From positions 124,001 to 188,000 of the forward strand of contig NZ_JAAMQU010000008.1 of NCBI RefSeq assembly GCF_013522925.1: a stretch of DNA of 64,000 bases, given 5' to 3'. Position numbers and translations under genes: made by a program. Source of the DNA: Pseudomonas japonica. GTDB taxonomy: Bacteria > Pseudomonadota > Gammaproteobacteria > Pseudomonadales > Pseudomonadaceae. Of this stretch, positions 1 to 10,160 are shown in pieces (position 1 is the stretch's first letter; every line of letters begins with the position of its first letter). The notes below the pieces were generated by a model. The model saw only the letters and a program-made list of their open reading frames with translations. It searched no databases and was not told the origin of the DNA.

Positions 1-98
1 CGCAGCACGAAGCCACGCATAACCGCCCGCCTTCGGCGAGCCGCAAGATCTTCAAGTACATTCGCGAGATAGACGAGCAACAACGCGGCCTGCGATAG
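1..98 (+). CDS. yjgA: Ribosome-associated protein YjgA/DarP (3' end only)
   Basis: Only the last 31 codons are present. They read in the third forward frame and end at the TAG at 96-98. The tail ([11 protein letters not shown] followed by an acidic/glutamine-rich end) resembles the conserved C-terminus of the DUF615 family, which acts in late 50S ribosome assembly. In Pseudomonas this gene lies between pmbA and tldD, and here it converges on tldD 30 bp away, which supports the call. The start and most of the gene lie outside the window. Confidence 0.7.
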   Translation, partial: QHEATHNRPPSASRKIFKYIREIDEQQRGLR

Positions 99-128
99 GC
101 CGCGCCAGCTTGCCCATGGGCGCCCGGC

Positions 129-1571
129 TCACGCGCCGGTGCCGCCCACGGTAATTGCATCGATCTTCAGCGTGGGCTGGCCTACGCCCACAGGTACCGA
201 CTGCCCGTCCTTGCCACACGTCCCTACCCCACTGTCCAACGCCAGGTCGGTACCTACCATCGACACTCGGCTCATGCATTCGGGGCCGTTGCCGATCAGC
301 GTAGCGCCCTTTACCGGGGCGGTAATCTTGCCATCCTCAATGAGGTAAGCCTCGCTGGTGGAGAACACGAACTTGCCGCTGGTGATATCCACCTGGCCAC
401 CGCCGAGGTTGGCGCAATACAGGCCTTTTTTCACCGACTTGATGATTTCCTCGGGGTCGTGCTCCCCGGCCAGCATGTAGGTGTTGGTCATGCGCGGCAT
501 GGGCAGGTGCGCGTAGGACTCACGCCGCCCGTTACCCGTGGCGGCAGCGCCCATCAGCCGGGCATTGAGCTTGTCCTGCATGTAGCCCTTGAGAATGCCT
601 TTCTCGATCAAGGTGGTGCATTGGGTGCGGGTACCCTCGTCATCGACGCTCAGCGAGCCGCGGCGGCCTTGCAGGGTGCCATCATCGACGATGGTGCAGA
701 GGCTGGAGGCCACCTGCTCGCCAACGCGGCCGCTGTAGGCAGAGCTGCCCTTGCGGTTGAAGTCCCCTTCCAGGCCATGGCCCACCGCCTCGTGCAACAG
801 CACACCGGACCACCCGGAGCCGAGCACCACTGGCAAGGTACCCGCCGGTGCCGGCTTGGCGTCCAGGTTGACCAGCGCCTGGCGCAGTGCCTCCCGCGCA
901 TAACCCATGGCGCGCTCTTCGTCCAAGAAGTATTGATAGCTGGTACGGGCGCCGCCGCCATGGCCGCCACGCTCGCGACGGCCGTTCTGTTCCACGATCA
1001 CGCTTACATTGAAACGCACCAGCGGGCGCACATCGGCCGCCAGGCTACCGTCCATGGCGGCCACGAGAATGCGCTCCCAAACGCCGGCCATGCTGACGGT
1101 GACCTGCTGAATGCGCGGGTCGAGGGTGCGGGTGTAGGCGTCGATGCGCTTGAGCAGTTCCACTTTCTCTGCGCGGGTCATCACGTCCAGCGGATTGTCA
1201 GGGGCGTAAAGCGCTTCGACAGTCGGCGCCTGGAACGCCTGCACACGCCCTTGCTGGCCGGCCCGTGAAATCGACCGCGCCGCCTGGGCAGCGAGGCCCA
1301 GCGCCTCGCGGGTAATGGTGTTGCTGTAGGCGAAGCCGGTTTTCTCGCCGGCCTGGGCGCGAACGCCGACGCCTTGATCAAAATTGAAGCTGCCTTCCTT
1401 GACGATGCCGTCTTCGAGGGCCCAGGACTCGGAAATTTGCGCCTGGAAGTACAGGTCTGCGGCGTCAATGCCAGGGCCCGCCAGCTCACTCAGCACACTG
1501 TTGAGGCTGTCGAGGTTCAAATCGCCAGGGGTCAGCAACTGCGCGCTGACCGTGGATAACATCTCGCTCAT
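129..1571 (-). CDS. tldD: Metalloprotease TldD
   Basis: This is one subunit of the TldD/TldE (PmbA) zinc metalloprotease, which trims unfolded peptides and helps mature some ribosomal peptides and antitoxins in the cytoplasm. The TldD-specific HExxxH zinc motif (HEAVGH) lies at about residues 260-265 of a 480-residue protein, the usual family length. I chose the ATG at 1571 (MSEM...). An in-frame GTG two codons upstream would add only Met-Asn and leave the ribosome site in a worse place. The gene follows the nitrilase gene by 2 bp, so the two are probably co-transcribed. Its partner pmbA is not in the window but normally lies just beyond yjgA. Confidence 0.95.
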   Translation of the reverse strand: MSEMLSTVSAQLLTPGDLNLDSLNSVLSELAGPGIDAADLYFQAQISESWALEDGIVKEGSFNFDQGVGVRAQAGEKTGFAYSNTITREALGLAAQAARSISRAGQQGRVQAFQAPTVEALYAPDNPLDVMTRAEKVELLKRIDAYTRTLDPRIQQVTVSMAGVWERILVAAMDGSLAADVRPLVRFNVSVIVEQNGRRERGGHGGGARTSYQYFLDEERAMGYAREALRQALVNLDAKPAPAGTLPVVLGSGWSGVLLHEAVGHGLEGDFNRKGSSAYSGRVGEQVASSLCTIVDDGTLQGRRGSLSVDDEGTRTQCTTLIEKGILKGYMQDKLNARLMGAAATGNGRRESYAHLPMPRMTNTYMLAGEHDPEEIIKSVKKGLYCANLGGGQVDITSGKFVFSTSEAYLIEDGKITAPVKGATLIGNGPECMSRVSMVGTDLALDSGVGTCGKDGQSVPVGVGQPTLKIDAITVGGTGA

Positions 1572-1573
1572 GT

Positions 1574-2425
1574 TCACTCCGCGAAAGAGGCAGGCCGCAA
1601 GGCGCCCTGCGAGGAAAACCGCCGGTGCGCCTGCACCGGCATACGCTCACGGATAGCCGCCTGTTCGGCGCTGTCGCGTGAGCTCAGCAATACCGCTTCG
1701 CCCGTGGCCTGCTGGGCTATCAGACGGCCCCAGGGGTCTACTATCGCCGCCTGGCCGTGGGTATGGCGGGGGCCGGGATGTTCGCCCCCTTGGGCGGCGG
1801 CCAATACATAACATTGGGTTTCTATTGCCCGCGCGCGAATCAGCACTTCCCAATGGGCCGCACCGGTGACGGCGGTGAAGGCCGAGGGCACGCTGATCAG
1901 TTCAGCGCCGGCCTCGCGCAGCTGGGTATATAACTCGGGAAAACGCAGGTCGTAGCACACGCTCAGCCCAAGACGGCCGACCGGGGTTTGCGCCACAACC
2001 ACCCTTTGACCATAGGCATAGTCATCAGACTCCCGGTAACGGGCCCGGCTGTCCTGCACGTCCACATCGAACAGGTGGAGCTTGTCGTAACGGGCCACTG
2101 TTTCGCCCTGATCATCAATCAACAGCGAGCACGCGCAGGGCTTGCCATCGGGTTGCCCATCGGGCGGCAGCGGGACCGTCCCAGCCACCAGCCACAGGCC
2201 AAAATCCCGCGCACAGCGCCGAAGTGCCGGAAGGATCGGCCCCTCGCCCACTGCCTCCGCCCGCGCAATGGCCGCCGCATCGCGACGGCCCATGGCAGCG
2301 AAATTTTCTGGCAGAACCGCAAGCCGCGCACCCGCGTGGGCCGCCTGCTCCAGCAAATACCTGGCCCGCTCGAGGTTCGCCGCCAGGTCTGTCTGGCTCA
2401 CCATCTGGATCACCGCCAGCTCCAT
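1574..2425 (-). CDS. Carbon-nitrogen hydrolase (Nit1-like, probable deaminated-glutathione amidase)
   Basis: A 283-residue nitrilase-superfamily enzyme. The Glu-Lys-Cys triad is visible: E40 in LPENF, K115 in YDKLHLFD and C157 in [12 protein letters not shown]. The LFDVDV and RFPEL context is typical of the Nit1/NitFhit branch, which hydrolyses deaminated glutathione, a repair reaction; that substrate is inferred from family similarity. The ATG at 2425 has an excellent GGAGGAG site 3-4 nt upstream. A TTG further upstream overlaps that site and is unlikely to be used. The gene sits between yhdP and tldD as in other pseudomonads, and its stop codon is 2 bp from the tldD start. Confidence 0.88.
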   Translation of the reverse strand: MELAVIQMVSQTDLAANLERARYLLEQAAHAGARLAVLPENFAAMGRRDAAAIARAEAVGEGPILPALRRCARDFGLWLVAGTVPLPPDGQPDGKPCACSLLIDDQGETVARYDKLHLFDVDVQDSRARYRESDDYAYGQRVVVAQTPVGRLGLSVCYDLRFPELYTQLREAGAELISVPSAFTAVTGAAHWEVLIRARAIETQCYVLAAAQGGEHPGPRHTHGQAAIVDPWGRLIAQQATGEAVLLSSRDSAEQAAIRERMPVQAHRRFSSQGALRPASFAE

Positions 2426-2503
2426 TGGCTCCTCCAAGCTGTCGTGGAACGCGTTCCCTGCATCCTAACCCACTAGATCACGCCCGGCTAACTATCGGGT
2501 CGA

Positions 2504-5500
2504 TCAACGGGATTTGTCGAAGGGCCGGTCGAGGCTCAGCTTCGGGTCCTTGAGGGGGCCTTCAACGCGATATTTGACGCTCATCAGGCGCGATACCCGA
2601 TCGCCCAGCAGCTTGTCGGCCAGAAACAACGCACCGCCAATGGCAGGAGCGCCGACGATCAGCGCGGCGATCGGAAGGTTGGTGCTCACCGGCAGGGTCA
2701 CCAGCAATTGGGCGTCTACCCGGTCGGCGGCCATGTCGAGGGTACCGTCCAGCTCCAGATTGCTCGAAGGGCCCGTCACGGTGATAGGAGCGCGGGTCAC
2801 GTAAACACCGTCACTGGCGACCAGTTGGCCTTTGACCTTGTCATAGCCGAGCCCCCGGCCCAGCAGGTCGGAAAAGTCCAGCCGCAGCCGGCGGCCGATG
2901 GCATTGAAGTTCAGCAGCCCGAACACTCGCAACGCTTGGGCGCCGCCTTCCACTTCCACGAACTGGCCGTGGTTGAGGGTAGCGTCCAGGCTACCTGAAT
3001 ACCGCTTGGGGGCAGCCCAGGCCGGCGAGCCGGGCCAGCGACCATCCACCGCCAGCGCGAAATCATGGCTGGTTACCGAAGGCGCGAAGCGCCAGGCCTT
3101 GAGGATATCGGCCAGGTTGCCACCGCGTACGTTGCCCTTGAACCAGCTCACCGTGCTGCCGGGGGCGCCTTCCCAGCCACCGTTGCCCTGTAACTGCATC
3201 CCCTTCAGGCCCAGGTCAAGATCATTCAGGGCCAGCCCACGCTCGGAAGGTCGCAGCTTGAGGGACCAGGCGCCGACCAGGTCGTCACCCTGCCACAGCC
3301 GGGCAATCCGCACGTTCACTGGCGGCAGGCCGTGGGGGTCCACGTCCGCCAGCGGGTCGGGCGTATCCGGCGGCTCCTGCGCGGTGGCCTCTTGTACCGC
3401 CGGGGCGGGCAGATGGACATCCTGCAGGTCGATATCCAGCGGCACCGTCGAGCGGTCAGGCAGCGTTGCCTTACCGGTCAGCTGAGGGCTGTCCACCCGC
3501 ACCATCCAGTTGCCCGGCCCGCGATCAAGGCGCACCCTGGCGTTTTCAAGCGATTGCCCGAATGCGCTGAGGTGCGCAATGGTTACGTCCGCGCTGCTCA
3601 AAGGCGCAGGGGTTGAAGAACTGTTCGCCGACGCTTGCTCCGCCGCCTTGGCTTGCGGCAGGTACCGATCCTTCACGGCTTGCCAGGCTTTCAGGTCCAG
3701 CGAATTTATTACGCCGCGCACCCGCAAACCTGTCGCATCGGGCAGGCTTGCCGTGCCCTCGCCTAACAGCAACTCGCCACGGCCAGCGCCTGGCGGGCTG
3801 GAGAACTGGCCGTTGGCGGGCTGATACACAACGCTTGCAAGGCTGGCGTAGGCCACGCGCATCAGCCGGTCGTTACCCTTCAGGCCCAGCTCGAAGCGCG
3901 TCGGACGGCTGTCCCCCGCTGCCTTGCCATAGGGTGCCGGAAGGTCCACGGCCGCCCCCGTGAGGTCCGAGTCGATACTTAGCCGGCTATCTGGCCCGAG
4001 GTCCAGCTGCAGGCGGTAAGGAAATTCCCCGCTGGCGGGCAGTGGCTGTTGATTGCCAAGCCAGCGGCTAAGGGAGGCCACGTCCATGCGGCCATTTACG
4101 TTCACTCGGGTCACCGGCGTGCCATTAGCGCCCACCGCTTCCAGGCTTCCCGTGAACGCCTTGCCGAGCGCCTGCCCGGCAACGCCCTGGGCAGACAACC
4201 CCTTGTCGAGGTCGAACCGGAAGGCGCCTTTAAGGTCGCTGAGTTCCAAGGCGGGCTCAGCGATTTTCAGGCGGGCGGCGGACGTATTGAAATCCACAAC
4301 CACCTTGGGGGCCTGGCCATGGGCGAGCGGGATATCCAGGTTAACCGCGCCGCGAAGCGGACCTTCGCCCTGCCAACCCGCGAACAGCTCACCCGTGCCG
4401 ATGGGAGCGGTCTGCAGTATCTTTACGCCGTCGCTCAGCGGCCCATCAAAGTCGCCCTGTACCGTGAGGTGAGGTACTTGCCCTTCCGGCGCATGAGGGA
4501 CCCTCACCTGAACATTGCTTACAGCCGTATCCAGCAACTGCCCTCGGCTGGCTTCGATGCGCACATCCCCGTCCTGGATGTAGACGTTGCCGTCCACGCC
4601 GCTCACCGATGGCCAGCCCGGCTGGAACGCAAGCGTCGCATCGTGCACCTTGAAGAACAGGGTCAGGCTGCGGGCATGATCGGGCGCGGCATGGGCCAGC
4701 GAGCCCTGATACTGGAAATAGCCCTCATCCACAGCGCCCTTTTGCACCGCAGTGCGCAGCCAGTCAGCTACCTGAGGGCTTAGAACCTCCGGCAGGTATT
4801 TGGGCGTGTAGCGCCCGTCACCCTCGTGCAGCCCCACTCGCAGGTCCATGTAGGGTTCCAGGCCTTCACCGAACGGCAAGCGGATCATGAAATCCGCCGC
4901 GATCTTGCCTTCCTCGCCCAGCACCTGAATTACCGGTGCCACCAGGCTGAAGCCCTCGCTGTTCAGCCGCCAGCCCAGCCGGGCGTGGGCTTCCTTGTAG
5001 TGCCACGGCTGTTTGAAGATCGGCCACAGGTGCAACATGAAATCCTGGGTGGCCAGCCGCAACTCGCCCTGCCCGAGGTCGCCGGAGATGCTGCCGCTGA
5101 CGTTCGCCGCGCCTGGCGCGTTGTGGTAGGGCTCAAAGGCGACCTGTTCCAGGTTGGCCGCGAACTCCAGGCGGCGATCACCGGTTTCCTGGGGCCTTAT
5201 CGTAAGGGCGAGGTTGCGCAGGGCGCCGCGGGGCTTGAGGCTGTCCACCGCGAGCGCGGCTTTCTCCGGCCAGGGCGCATAGGCATCCAGCAAAGGCTGC
5301 AAGGGCCCCAGGTCTACCCGGTCAGCCTGTACCTGCCATTCATTGCCGGCTTGCACCGCCTTCAGGCGAGTATCCCAGCGCTGGCCGCTCACGCTCATGG
5401 ACACAGGTTGGGCAATGGCGGTATAGCCGTTGTCGTTACGCTGGAGCCAGGCGCTCAACGCCACATCCTCTACCGCAGTGAGCGCCCGGCCATCAACGGC

Positions 5501-6346
5501 GCCCTCGATCCTCGGAGCATTGAGCCGCAGCACGGCGCTGCTCACATGCTGATCGGCCCAGTCCAGCCAAACCTCACCGCCGGCGCGCAGCGTCTGAAAG
5601 CGCCATTGTCCGGCAACGCCTGCAGGCAACCACTTCGCCCAATCACTTTGAGGCAGGCTCAGCCACGCCTGGCCAGAGGCGCCCTGCCAATGATCCTGCG
5701 GCACCCGCGCGCGCAACTGAGCCGCCACGGGCTTGCCGTCTGGCAAACTCAACCGCAGGTCGAGGCGCTGTTCCCCCAGTATCGAACGCAAGCTCGCACT
5801 GAGGTAGGTAAAGGCGAGCGGGTCGTGCTGCCATGGCCGAACGGTCAGCTGGCTATCAAGCACATTCAGCTCACCAAGCTGGCGCAGGCTTGCGAGGGCG
5901 CGGCCTGGATCGAAGGGCGTGTCATCCTGGTGCTTCGGCAGCCCTTGTAGCGCCCAGCGGCCGTCTTCGCCCTGCTCCAGGGTAAGCTGCAAGCCTTCCA
6001 CTTGCAGGGTATCGACCTGCGGGCGCAGGCTCACCAGGCTGCGCCATAGCGATGGCACCACGCGTACCCGTTCCAGATGCAGGGCGCCCGGCCCGCTGCC
6101 TACTGACACATCGCCGGCCACCAGCACCGGCGCCAAGCCGCTCCAGGCCCCCTCCAACCGCCCGATGCCTACGGGCATACCCAGCGCCTGGCTGGCCTTG
6201 GCCACGAGTTCGGGGCGATAGTCCCCTATCAAGGGCAACAGCTGCCGCCCGAGGCTTACATAAAGTGCCAGCAGGATCAGGCACAGCGCGCAGGCGCCGA
6301 GGCTCCAGCGAACGAGCGCGCCAGCCACTTGAGTCAAACGCGCCAT
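2504..6346 (-). CDS. yhdP: YhdP family AsmA-like envelope protein
   Basis: A 1280-residue protein with one N-terminal transmembrane helix (about residues 10-32) and a very long, beta-rich periplasmic body. It ends in the AsmA-like C-terminal region, where a hydrophobic stretch resembles 'NLPIAALIVGAPAIGGALFL'. The size and domain order match the YhdP/TIGR02099 family. In E. coli, YhdP, TamB and YdbH form redundant bridges that carry phospholipid from inner to outer membrane. The ATG at 6346 has AAGG 8 nt upstream. It lies 31 bp downstream of rng and 79 bp upstream of the nitrilase gene, probably in one transcript. Confidence 0.93.
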   Translation of the reverse strand: MARLTQVAGALVRWSLGACALCLILLALYVSLGRQLLPLIGDYRPELVAKASQALGMPVGIGRLEGAWSGLAPVLVAGDVSVGSGPGALHLERVRVVPSLWRSLVSLRPQVDTLQVEGLQLTLEQGEDGRWALQGLPKHQDDTPFDPGRALASLRQLGELNVLDSQLTVRPWQHDPLAFTYLSASLRSILGEQRLDLRLSLPDGKPVAAQLRARVPQDHWQGASGQAWLSLPQSDWAKWLPAGVAGQWRFQTLRAGGEVWLDWADQHVSSAVLRLNAPRIEGAVDGRALTAVEDVALSAWLQRNDNGYTAIAQPVSMSVSGQRWDTRLKAVQAGNEWQVQADRVDLGPLQPLLDAYAPWPEKAALAVDSLKPRGALRNLALTIRPQETGDRRLEFAANLEQVAFEPYHNAPGAANVSGSISGDLGQGELRLATQDFMLHLWPIFKQPWHYKEAHARLGWRLNSEGFSLVAPVIQVLGEEGKIAADFMIRLPFGEGLEPYMDLRVGLHEGDGRYTPKYLPEVLSPQVADWLRTAVQKGAVDEGYFQYQGSLAHAAPDHARSLTLFFKVHDATLAFQPGWPSVSGVDGNVYIQDGDVRIEASRGQLLDTAVSNVQVRVPHAPEGQVPHLTVQGDFDGPLSDGVKILQTAPIGTGELFAGWQGEGPLRGAVNLDIPLAHGQAPKVVVDFNTSAARLKIAEPALELSDLKGAFRFDLDKGLSAQGVAGQALGKAFTGSLEAVGANGTPVTRVNVNGRMDVASLSRWLGNQQPLPASGEFPYRLQLDLGPDSRLSIDSDLTGAAVDLPAPYGKAAGDSRPTRFELGLKGNDRLMRVAYASLASVVYQPANGQFSSPPGAGRGELLLGEGTASLPDATGLRVRGVINSLDLKAWQAVKDRYLPQAKAAEQASANSSSTPAPLSSADVTIAHLSAFGQSLENARVRLDRGPGNWMVRVDSPQLTGKATLPDRSTVPLDIDLQDVHLPAPAVQEATAQEPPDTPDPLADVDPHGLPPVNVRIARLWQGDDLVGAWSLKLRPSERGLALNDLDLGLKGMQLQGNGGWEGAPGSTVSWFKGNVRGGNLADILKAWRFAPSVTSHDFALAVDGRWPGSPAWAAPKRYSGSLDATLNHGQFVEVEGGAQALRVFGLLNFNAIGRRLRLDFSDLLGRGLGYDKVKGQLVASDGVYVTRAPITVTGPSSNLELDGTLDMAADRVDAQLLVTLPVSTNLPIAALIVGAPAIGGALFLADKLLGDRVSRLMSVKYRVEGPLKDPKLSLDRPFDKSR

Positions 6347-6377
6347 GGGGAGGGCCTTGTACGGTTACGCAAATGAC

Positions 6378-7835
6378 TCAGAGCAGCACCACATCGTATT
6401 GTTCCTGGGAGTACATGCTCTCGACCTGGAAACGAATGGTACGGCCGATAAAGGTTTCGAGTTCGGCCACATTGCCCGATTCTTCGTCCAGCAGGCGGTC
6501 CACAACCTTCTGGTTGGCGAGCACACGATAGCCTTCAGCCTGGTAAGCCCGGGCTTCGCGCAGGATTTCCCGGAAAATCTCGTAACAGACGGTTTCCGGG
6601 GTTTTCAGCTTGCCGCGCCCCAGGCAGCACGCGCACGGTTCGCACAGTACTTGCTCGAGGCTTTCCCGGGTGCGCTTGCGCGTCATTTGCACCAGCCCCA
6701 GCTCGGTGATGCCGATGATGTTGGTTTTGGCGTGATCGCGTTCGAGCTGCTTTTCCAGCGTACGCAGCACCTGGCGCTGGTGGTCCTCGTCTTCCATGTC
6801 GATGAAGTCGATGATGATGATGCCACCGATATTGCGCAGGCGCAGTTGCCGCGCGATGGCGGTGGCGGCCTCGAGGTTGGTCTTGAAGATGGTTTCTTCG
6901 AGGTTGCGATGGCCCACGAACGCGCCGGTGTTCACGTCGATGGTGGTCATGGCTTCGGCTGGGTCCACCACCAGGTAACCGCCAGACTTGAGTGGCACCT
7001 TGCGCTCCAGCGCCCGCTGGATTTCGTCTTCCACGGCATAGAGGTCGAAGATCGGCCGCTCACCGGGGTAATGCTCCAGCCGGTCGGCGATTTCCGGCAT
7101 GAGCTCGCCCACGAACTGGGTGGTTTTCTGGAAGGTTTCCCGCGAGTCGATACGGATCTTTTCAATCTTGGGGTTTACCAGGTCTCGCAACGTGCGCAAG
7201 GCCAGGCCCAGGTCTTCATAAATAACCGAGGGCGCACCGGCGGTCTTGATCTGCGTGGCAATCTGGTCCCAAAGCCGGCGAAGGTAGCGGATGTCCATGA
7301 GGATTTCTTCCGCCCTTGCGCCCTCAGCGGCGGTGCGCAGGATAAACCCACCGCTTTCCTGGATGCCCTCTTTCTCCACGCAATCGGTGACAATCTGCTT
7401 GAGGCGCTCGCGCTCGGCTTCTTCTTCGATCTTCAGCGAAATGCCCACATGGCTGGTGCGTGGCATGTACACCAGGTAACGCGATGGAATGGACAGCTGG
7501 GTGGTCAGCCGGGCGCCTTTGGAACCGATGGGGTCTTTGGTGACCTGCACCACCAGGCTTTGCCCTTCATGCACAAGGGCGCTGATGGTTTCCACGGCCG
7601 AGCCTTCGCGCAGAGAGATTTCCGACGCGTGAATGAAGGCGGCGCGCTCCAGGCCGATGTCGATGAACGCTGCCTGCATACCCGGCAGCACTCGAACCAC
7701 CTTGCCCTTGTAGATATTCCCGACGATGCCGCGGCGCTGGGTGCGCTCCACGTGCACTTCCTGCAATACACCGTTTTCCACCACCGCCACCCGGGATTCC
7801 ATCGGCGTGATGTTGATGAGGATCTCTTCGCTCAT
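6378..7835 (-). CDS. rng: Ribonuclease G
   Basis: A 485-residue endoribonuclease that cleaves single-stranded AU-rich RNA, matures the 16S rRNA 5' end and decays some mRNAs. It has an N-terminal S1 domain (about residues 38-125, with the NIYKGKVVRVLPGMQAAFID signature), an RNase E/G catalytic core with DVNTG and the acidic IIDFIDMEDEDH metal site, and a CxxC-type zinc link (CEPCACC) near residue 403. It lacks the long C-terminal scaffold of RNase E, so it is RNase G. It lies between maf and yhdP. The ATG at 7835 has a GAGAG-type ribosome site. Confidence 0.96.
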   Translation of the reverse strand: MSEEILINITPMESRVAVVENGVLQEVHVERTQRRGIVGNIYKGKVVRVLPGMQAAFIDIGLERAAFIHASEISLREGSAVETISALVHEGQSLVVQVTKDPIGSKGARLTTQLSIPSRYLVYMPRTSHVGISLKIEEEAERERLKQIVTDCVEKEGIQESGGFILRTAAEGARAEEILMDIRYLRRLWDQIATQIKTAGAPSVIYEDLGLALRTLRDLVNPKIEKIRIDSRETFQKTTQFVGELMPEIADRLEHYPGERPIFDLYAVEDEIQRALERKVPLKSGGYLVVDPAEAMTTIDVNTGAFVGHRNLEETIFKTNLEAATAIARQLRLRNIGGIIIIDFIDMEDEDHQRQVLRTLEKQLERDHAKTNIIGITELGLVQMTRKRTRESLEQVLCEPCACCLGRGKLKTPETVCYEIFREILREARAYQAEGYRVLANQKVVDRLLDEESGNVAELETFIGRTIRFQVESMYSQEQYDVVLL

Positions 7836-7905
7836 GACAGGCTCTCGTCAGGATGGTTGCCCCATGATGCCCGGACTGGCGGCGCGGCGCGACGCCAGCG
7901 TACGC

Positions 7906-8496
7906 TCACCGGGAAGTGCTCGGTTGCCAGCAGGCAATCCCGAAGCGTGCAAGCAGGGCAGCGGTTTCACACAGCGGCAGGCCAACCACCGCTGAATAGC
8001 TACCCTCTATCGCCTCCACGAATACCGCGCCCAAGCCCTGGATGGCGTAGCCCCCGGCCTTGTCTGCGGGCTCGCCGCTGGCCCAGTATGCGTGGATTTC
8101 CTGCGGGGTAATGTGTCGAAAGCGTACCCGAGTGCTCACGCAGCACACTTCGCGGCGCGACTCGCTGTGCAGCGCCACGGCGGTGAACACTTCGTGCACG
8201 CTTGCGCTCAGGGCCGTGAGCATGCGGGCTGCATCTTGCTCGCCCTGCGGCTTGCCAAGAATCTGCCCGTCCAGGATTACCGCAGTGTCGGCACCCAGCA
8301 CCACGGCCCCGGCACTCGCATGGCCAAGCCCGGCGGCAGCCTTGGCGAGAGCCAGGCGCTGCACGTAGGCTTCGGGCGCTTCGTGGGGCAAGGTTGTTTC
8401 GTCGATATCCGCGGACACCTGCGTAAACGGCACGCCGATCTGCTGCAGCAGTTCACGCCGCCGGGGCGAGCCGGAGGCCAGTAACAGCGTTCTCAT
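7906..8496 (-). CDS. maf: Maf-family nucleotide pyrophosphatase (YhdE type)
   Basis: A 196-residue Maf protein that hydrolyses non-canonical or excess dTTP/UTP to monophosphates. The N-terminal [10 protein letters not shown] loop, the DIDET motif near residue 32 and the GADTAV motif near residue 70 are the Maf hallmarks. The position between mreD and rng (the mre-maf-rng cluster) is the standard location of the YhdE paralogue, rather than the YceF copy found beside rpmF. The start has a textbook AAGGAG 10 nt upstream. Substrate specificity is inferred from the family branch. Confidence 0.93.
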   Translation of the reverse strand: MRTLLLASGSPRRRELLQQIGVPFTQVSADIDETTLPHEAPEAYVQRLALAKAAAGLGHASAGAVVLGADTAVILDGQILGKPQGEQDAARMLTALSASVHEVFTAVALHSESRREVCCVSTRVRFRHITPQEIHAYWASGEPADKAGGYAIQGLGAVFVEAIEGSYSAVVGLPLCETAALLARFGIACWQPSTSR

Positions 8497-8523
8497 GGGA
8501 ACAGCTCCTTGTCATTGTGCGCG

Positions 8524-9012
8524 TCAGTTGATATTGAAGCGCCGGCGCAAGCCCCGCAGGCCATAGCTCACCCACGGCCACAGCAACGCGCTGACCACCG
8601 CCGGCAACACCAGCGCCAGAGTAGGCTGGCGATTGCCGGTGAGTGCGCTCAGCCATAGCTGCACCAGCTGCATCACGCCAAGCACCACGAAGATCACCAG
8701 GCTTTGCTGCCACATGGGGAACATGCGCATGCGTTGCTGGAGAGACAGCACCAGGAAGGTAGTAAGGCTGAGGATAAGCGCGTTCTGGCCCAGCAGCGTG
8801 CCGTAGAGCACGTCTTCGGCCAGGCCCAGTACCCAGGCCGTGGTCATACCGACCCTTGCCGGGGTATTCAGGCACCAGAAGGCCAACAGCAGTGACAGCC
8901 AGAGCGGGCGCAACACTTCCATGAACTGCGGCAGCGGCGACACACTAAGCAGCAAGCCGATCAGGAAGGTTACCCAGATGATCCAGCCATGGTTGCGCCG
9001 GGTATTGACCAT
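8524..9012 (-). CDS. mreD: Rod shape-determining protein MreD
   Basis: A 162-residue integral membrane protein of the elongasome with about five predicted transmembrane helices. It opens with a hydrophobic helix (IIWVTFLIGLLLSVSPLP), and SPLP is a conserved MreD feature. MreD works with MreB, MreC, RodA and PBP2 to direct sidewall peptidoglycan synthesis. Its ATG overlaps the mreC stop codon (TGATG arrangement), so translation is coupled. maf begins 27 bp downstream. Confidence 0.95.
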   Translation of the reverse strand: MVNTRRNHGWIIWVTFLIGLLLSVSPLPQFMEVLRPLWLSLLLAFWCLNTPARVGMTTAWVLGLAEDVLYGTLLGQNALILSLTTFLVLSLQQRMRMFPMWQQSLVIFVVLGVMQLVQLWLSALTGNRQPTLALVLPAVVSALLWPWVSYGLRGLRRRFNIN

Positions 9013-10160
9013 CAGTGGGCTCCTTGAGGCGCAGCCGGCACGGCCGGTGTGGCAGGTGCTGCCGGCGCGGTGCGAGCGGGATGGCTGGCCGGCGTGGCAG
9101 GCCGTGCCGGGGCCGTGGCGGCCGGGCGTGTGGCCGCCGGCGCTGCGGGGTGGCTACCTGACGCAGCCGGGTGCTGCTCATGGCTATTCGTGGTAGCCGG
9201 AGCCGCAGGGGTGGCAGGCGTGGCTGGCACTGTCGCAGGCGTGGCGGCAGGTGTGGTAGCCGGCGCGGTAGCCGGCGCAGTAGTCGGCCCCGTGCCGTCT
9301 TCAGCCTGGGCGGCATCGGCGGCGCGCTGCTCGGGCGTGCGGCTGTCAGAGAACACCAACAGCACGTAACGGCTGCGGTTCAGTGCGGCCGTGGGCACGG
9401 CGCGGACAATGGCGAAGGGCTGGCCGGAGTCGTGAATCACTTCCTTCACGGTGGCCACCGGGTAGCCGGCCGGGAAACGCTGGCCCAGGCCGGAGCTCAC
9501 CAGCAGGTCCCCTTCCTTGATGTCCGCGGTATCGGCCACATGGCGAAGCTCAAGCCGCTCCGGGTTGCCGGTGCCGCTCGCGATGGCCCTCAAGCCATTG
9601 CGGTTGACCTGAACGGGAATGCTATGGGTACTGTCGGTGAGCAGAAGAACCCGTGAGGTGTACGGCATCAGCTCTACTACCTGGCCCATCAACCCGCGCG
9701 CATCGAGCACCGGCTGGCCCAGGGACACGCCATCGCGCTCGCCCTTGTTGATCAGGATACGGTGGGTGAACGGGTTGGGGTCCATGCCGATCAGCTCGGC
9801 CACTTCCACCTTTTCGTTCACGAGCGTTGACGAGTTGAGCAGCTCCCGCAGCCGGACGTTCTGCTCGGTCAGGGCCGCCAGCTTCTGCAGGCGCCCCTGC
9901 AGCAGCAAGGCTTCGGTCTTGAGTTTTTCGTTCTCGGCGATCAGTTCGGTACGGCTGCCGAACTGGCTCGCCACGCCCTGCCACAGGCGCTGGGGCAGGT
10001 CGGTGATCCAGTACGACTGCATCAGTACCAGCGACATCTGGCTGCGCACTGGCTTGAGCAGTGTAAAGCGGGCGTCGACCACCATCAGGGCGACCGATAG
10101 CACGGTCAGCACCAGCAGGCGCACACCGAGTGAGGGGGCCTTGGCGAACAGCGGTTTAAT
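9012..10160 (-). CDS. mreC: Rod shape-determining protein MreC (probable ATT start)
   Basis: MreC is a periplasmic scaffold linking MreB to the PBP2/RodA machinery. It has one N-terminal transmembrane helix (about residues 13-32), a coiled coil (about 75-110, LTEQNVRLRELL) and two beta-barrel domains. It ends in an unusually long tail of roughly 110 residues rich in Ala, Thr and Pro. The usual ORF start would be GTG at 10124. However, an AGGAGG site at 10169-10174 sits 8 nt before an in-frame ATT at 10160, and the 12 intervening codons encode the IKPLFAKAPSLG-type N-terminus I recall from other Pseudomonas MreC proteins. I therefore place the start at ATT, giving 382 residues. The fallback is 9012-10124. 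Confidence 0.9.
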   Translation of the reverse strand: MKPLFAKAPSLGVRLLVLTVLSVALMVVDARFTLLKPVRSQMSLVLMQSYWITDLPQRLWQGVASQFGSRTELIAENEKLKTEALLLQGRLQKLAALTEQNVRLRELLNSSTLVNEKVEVAELIGMDPNPFTHRILINKGERDGVSLGQPVLDARGLMGQVVELMPYTSRVLLLTDSTHSIPVQVNRNGLRAIASGTGNPERLELRHVADTADIKEGDLLVSSGLGQRFPAGYPVATVKEVIHDSGQPFAIVRAVPTAALNRSRYVLLVFSDSRTPEQRAADAAQAEDGTGPTTAPATAPATTPAATPATVPATPATPAAPATTNSHEQHPAASGSHPAAPAATRPAATAPARPATPASHPARTAPAAPATPAVPAAPQGAH

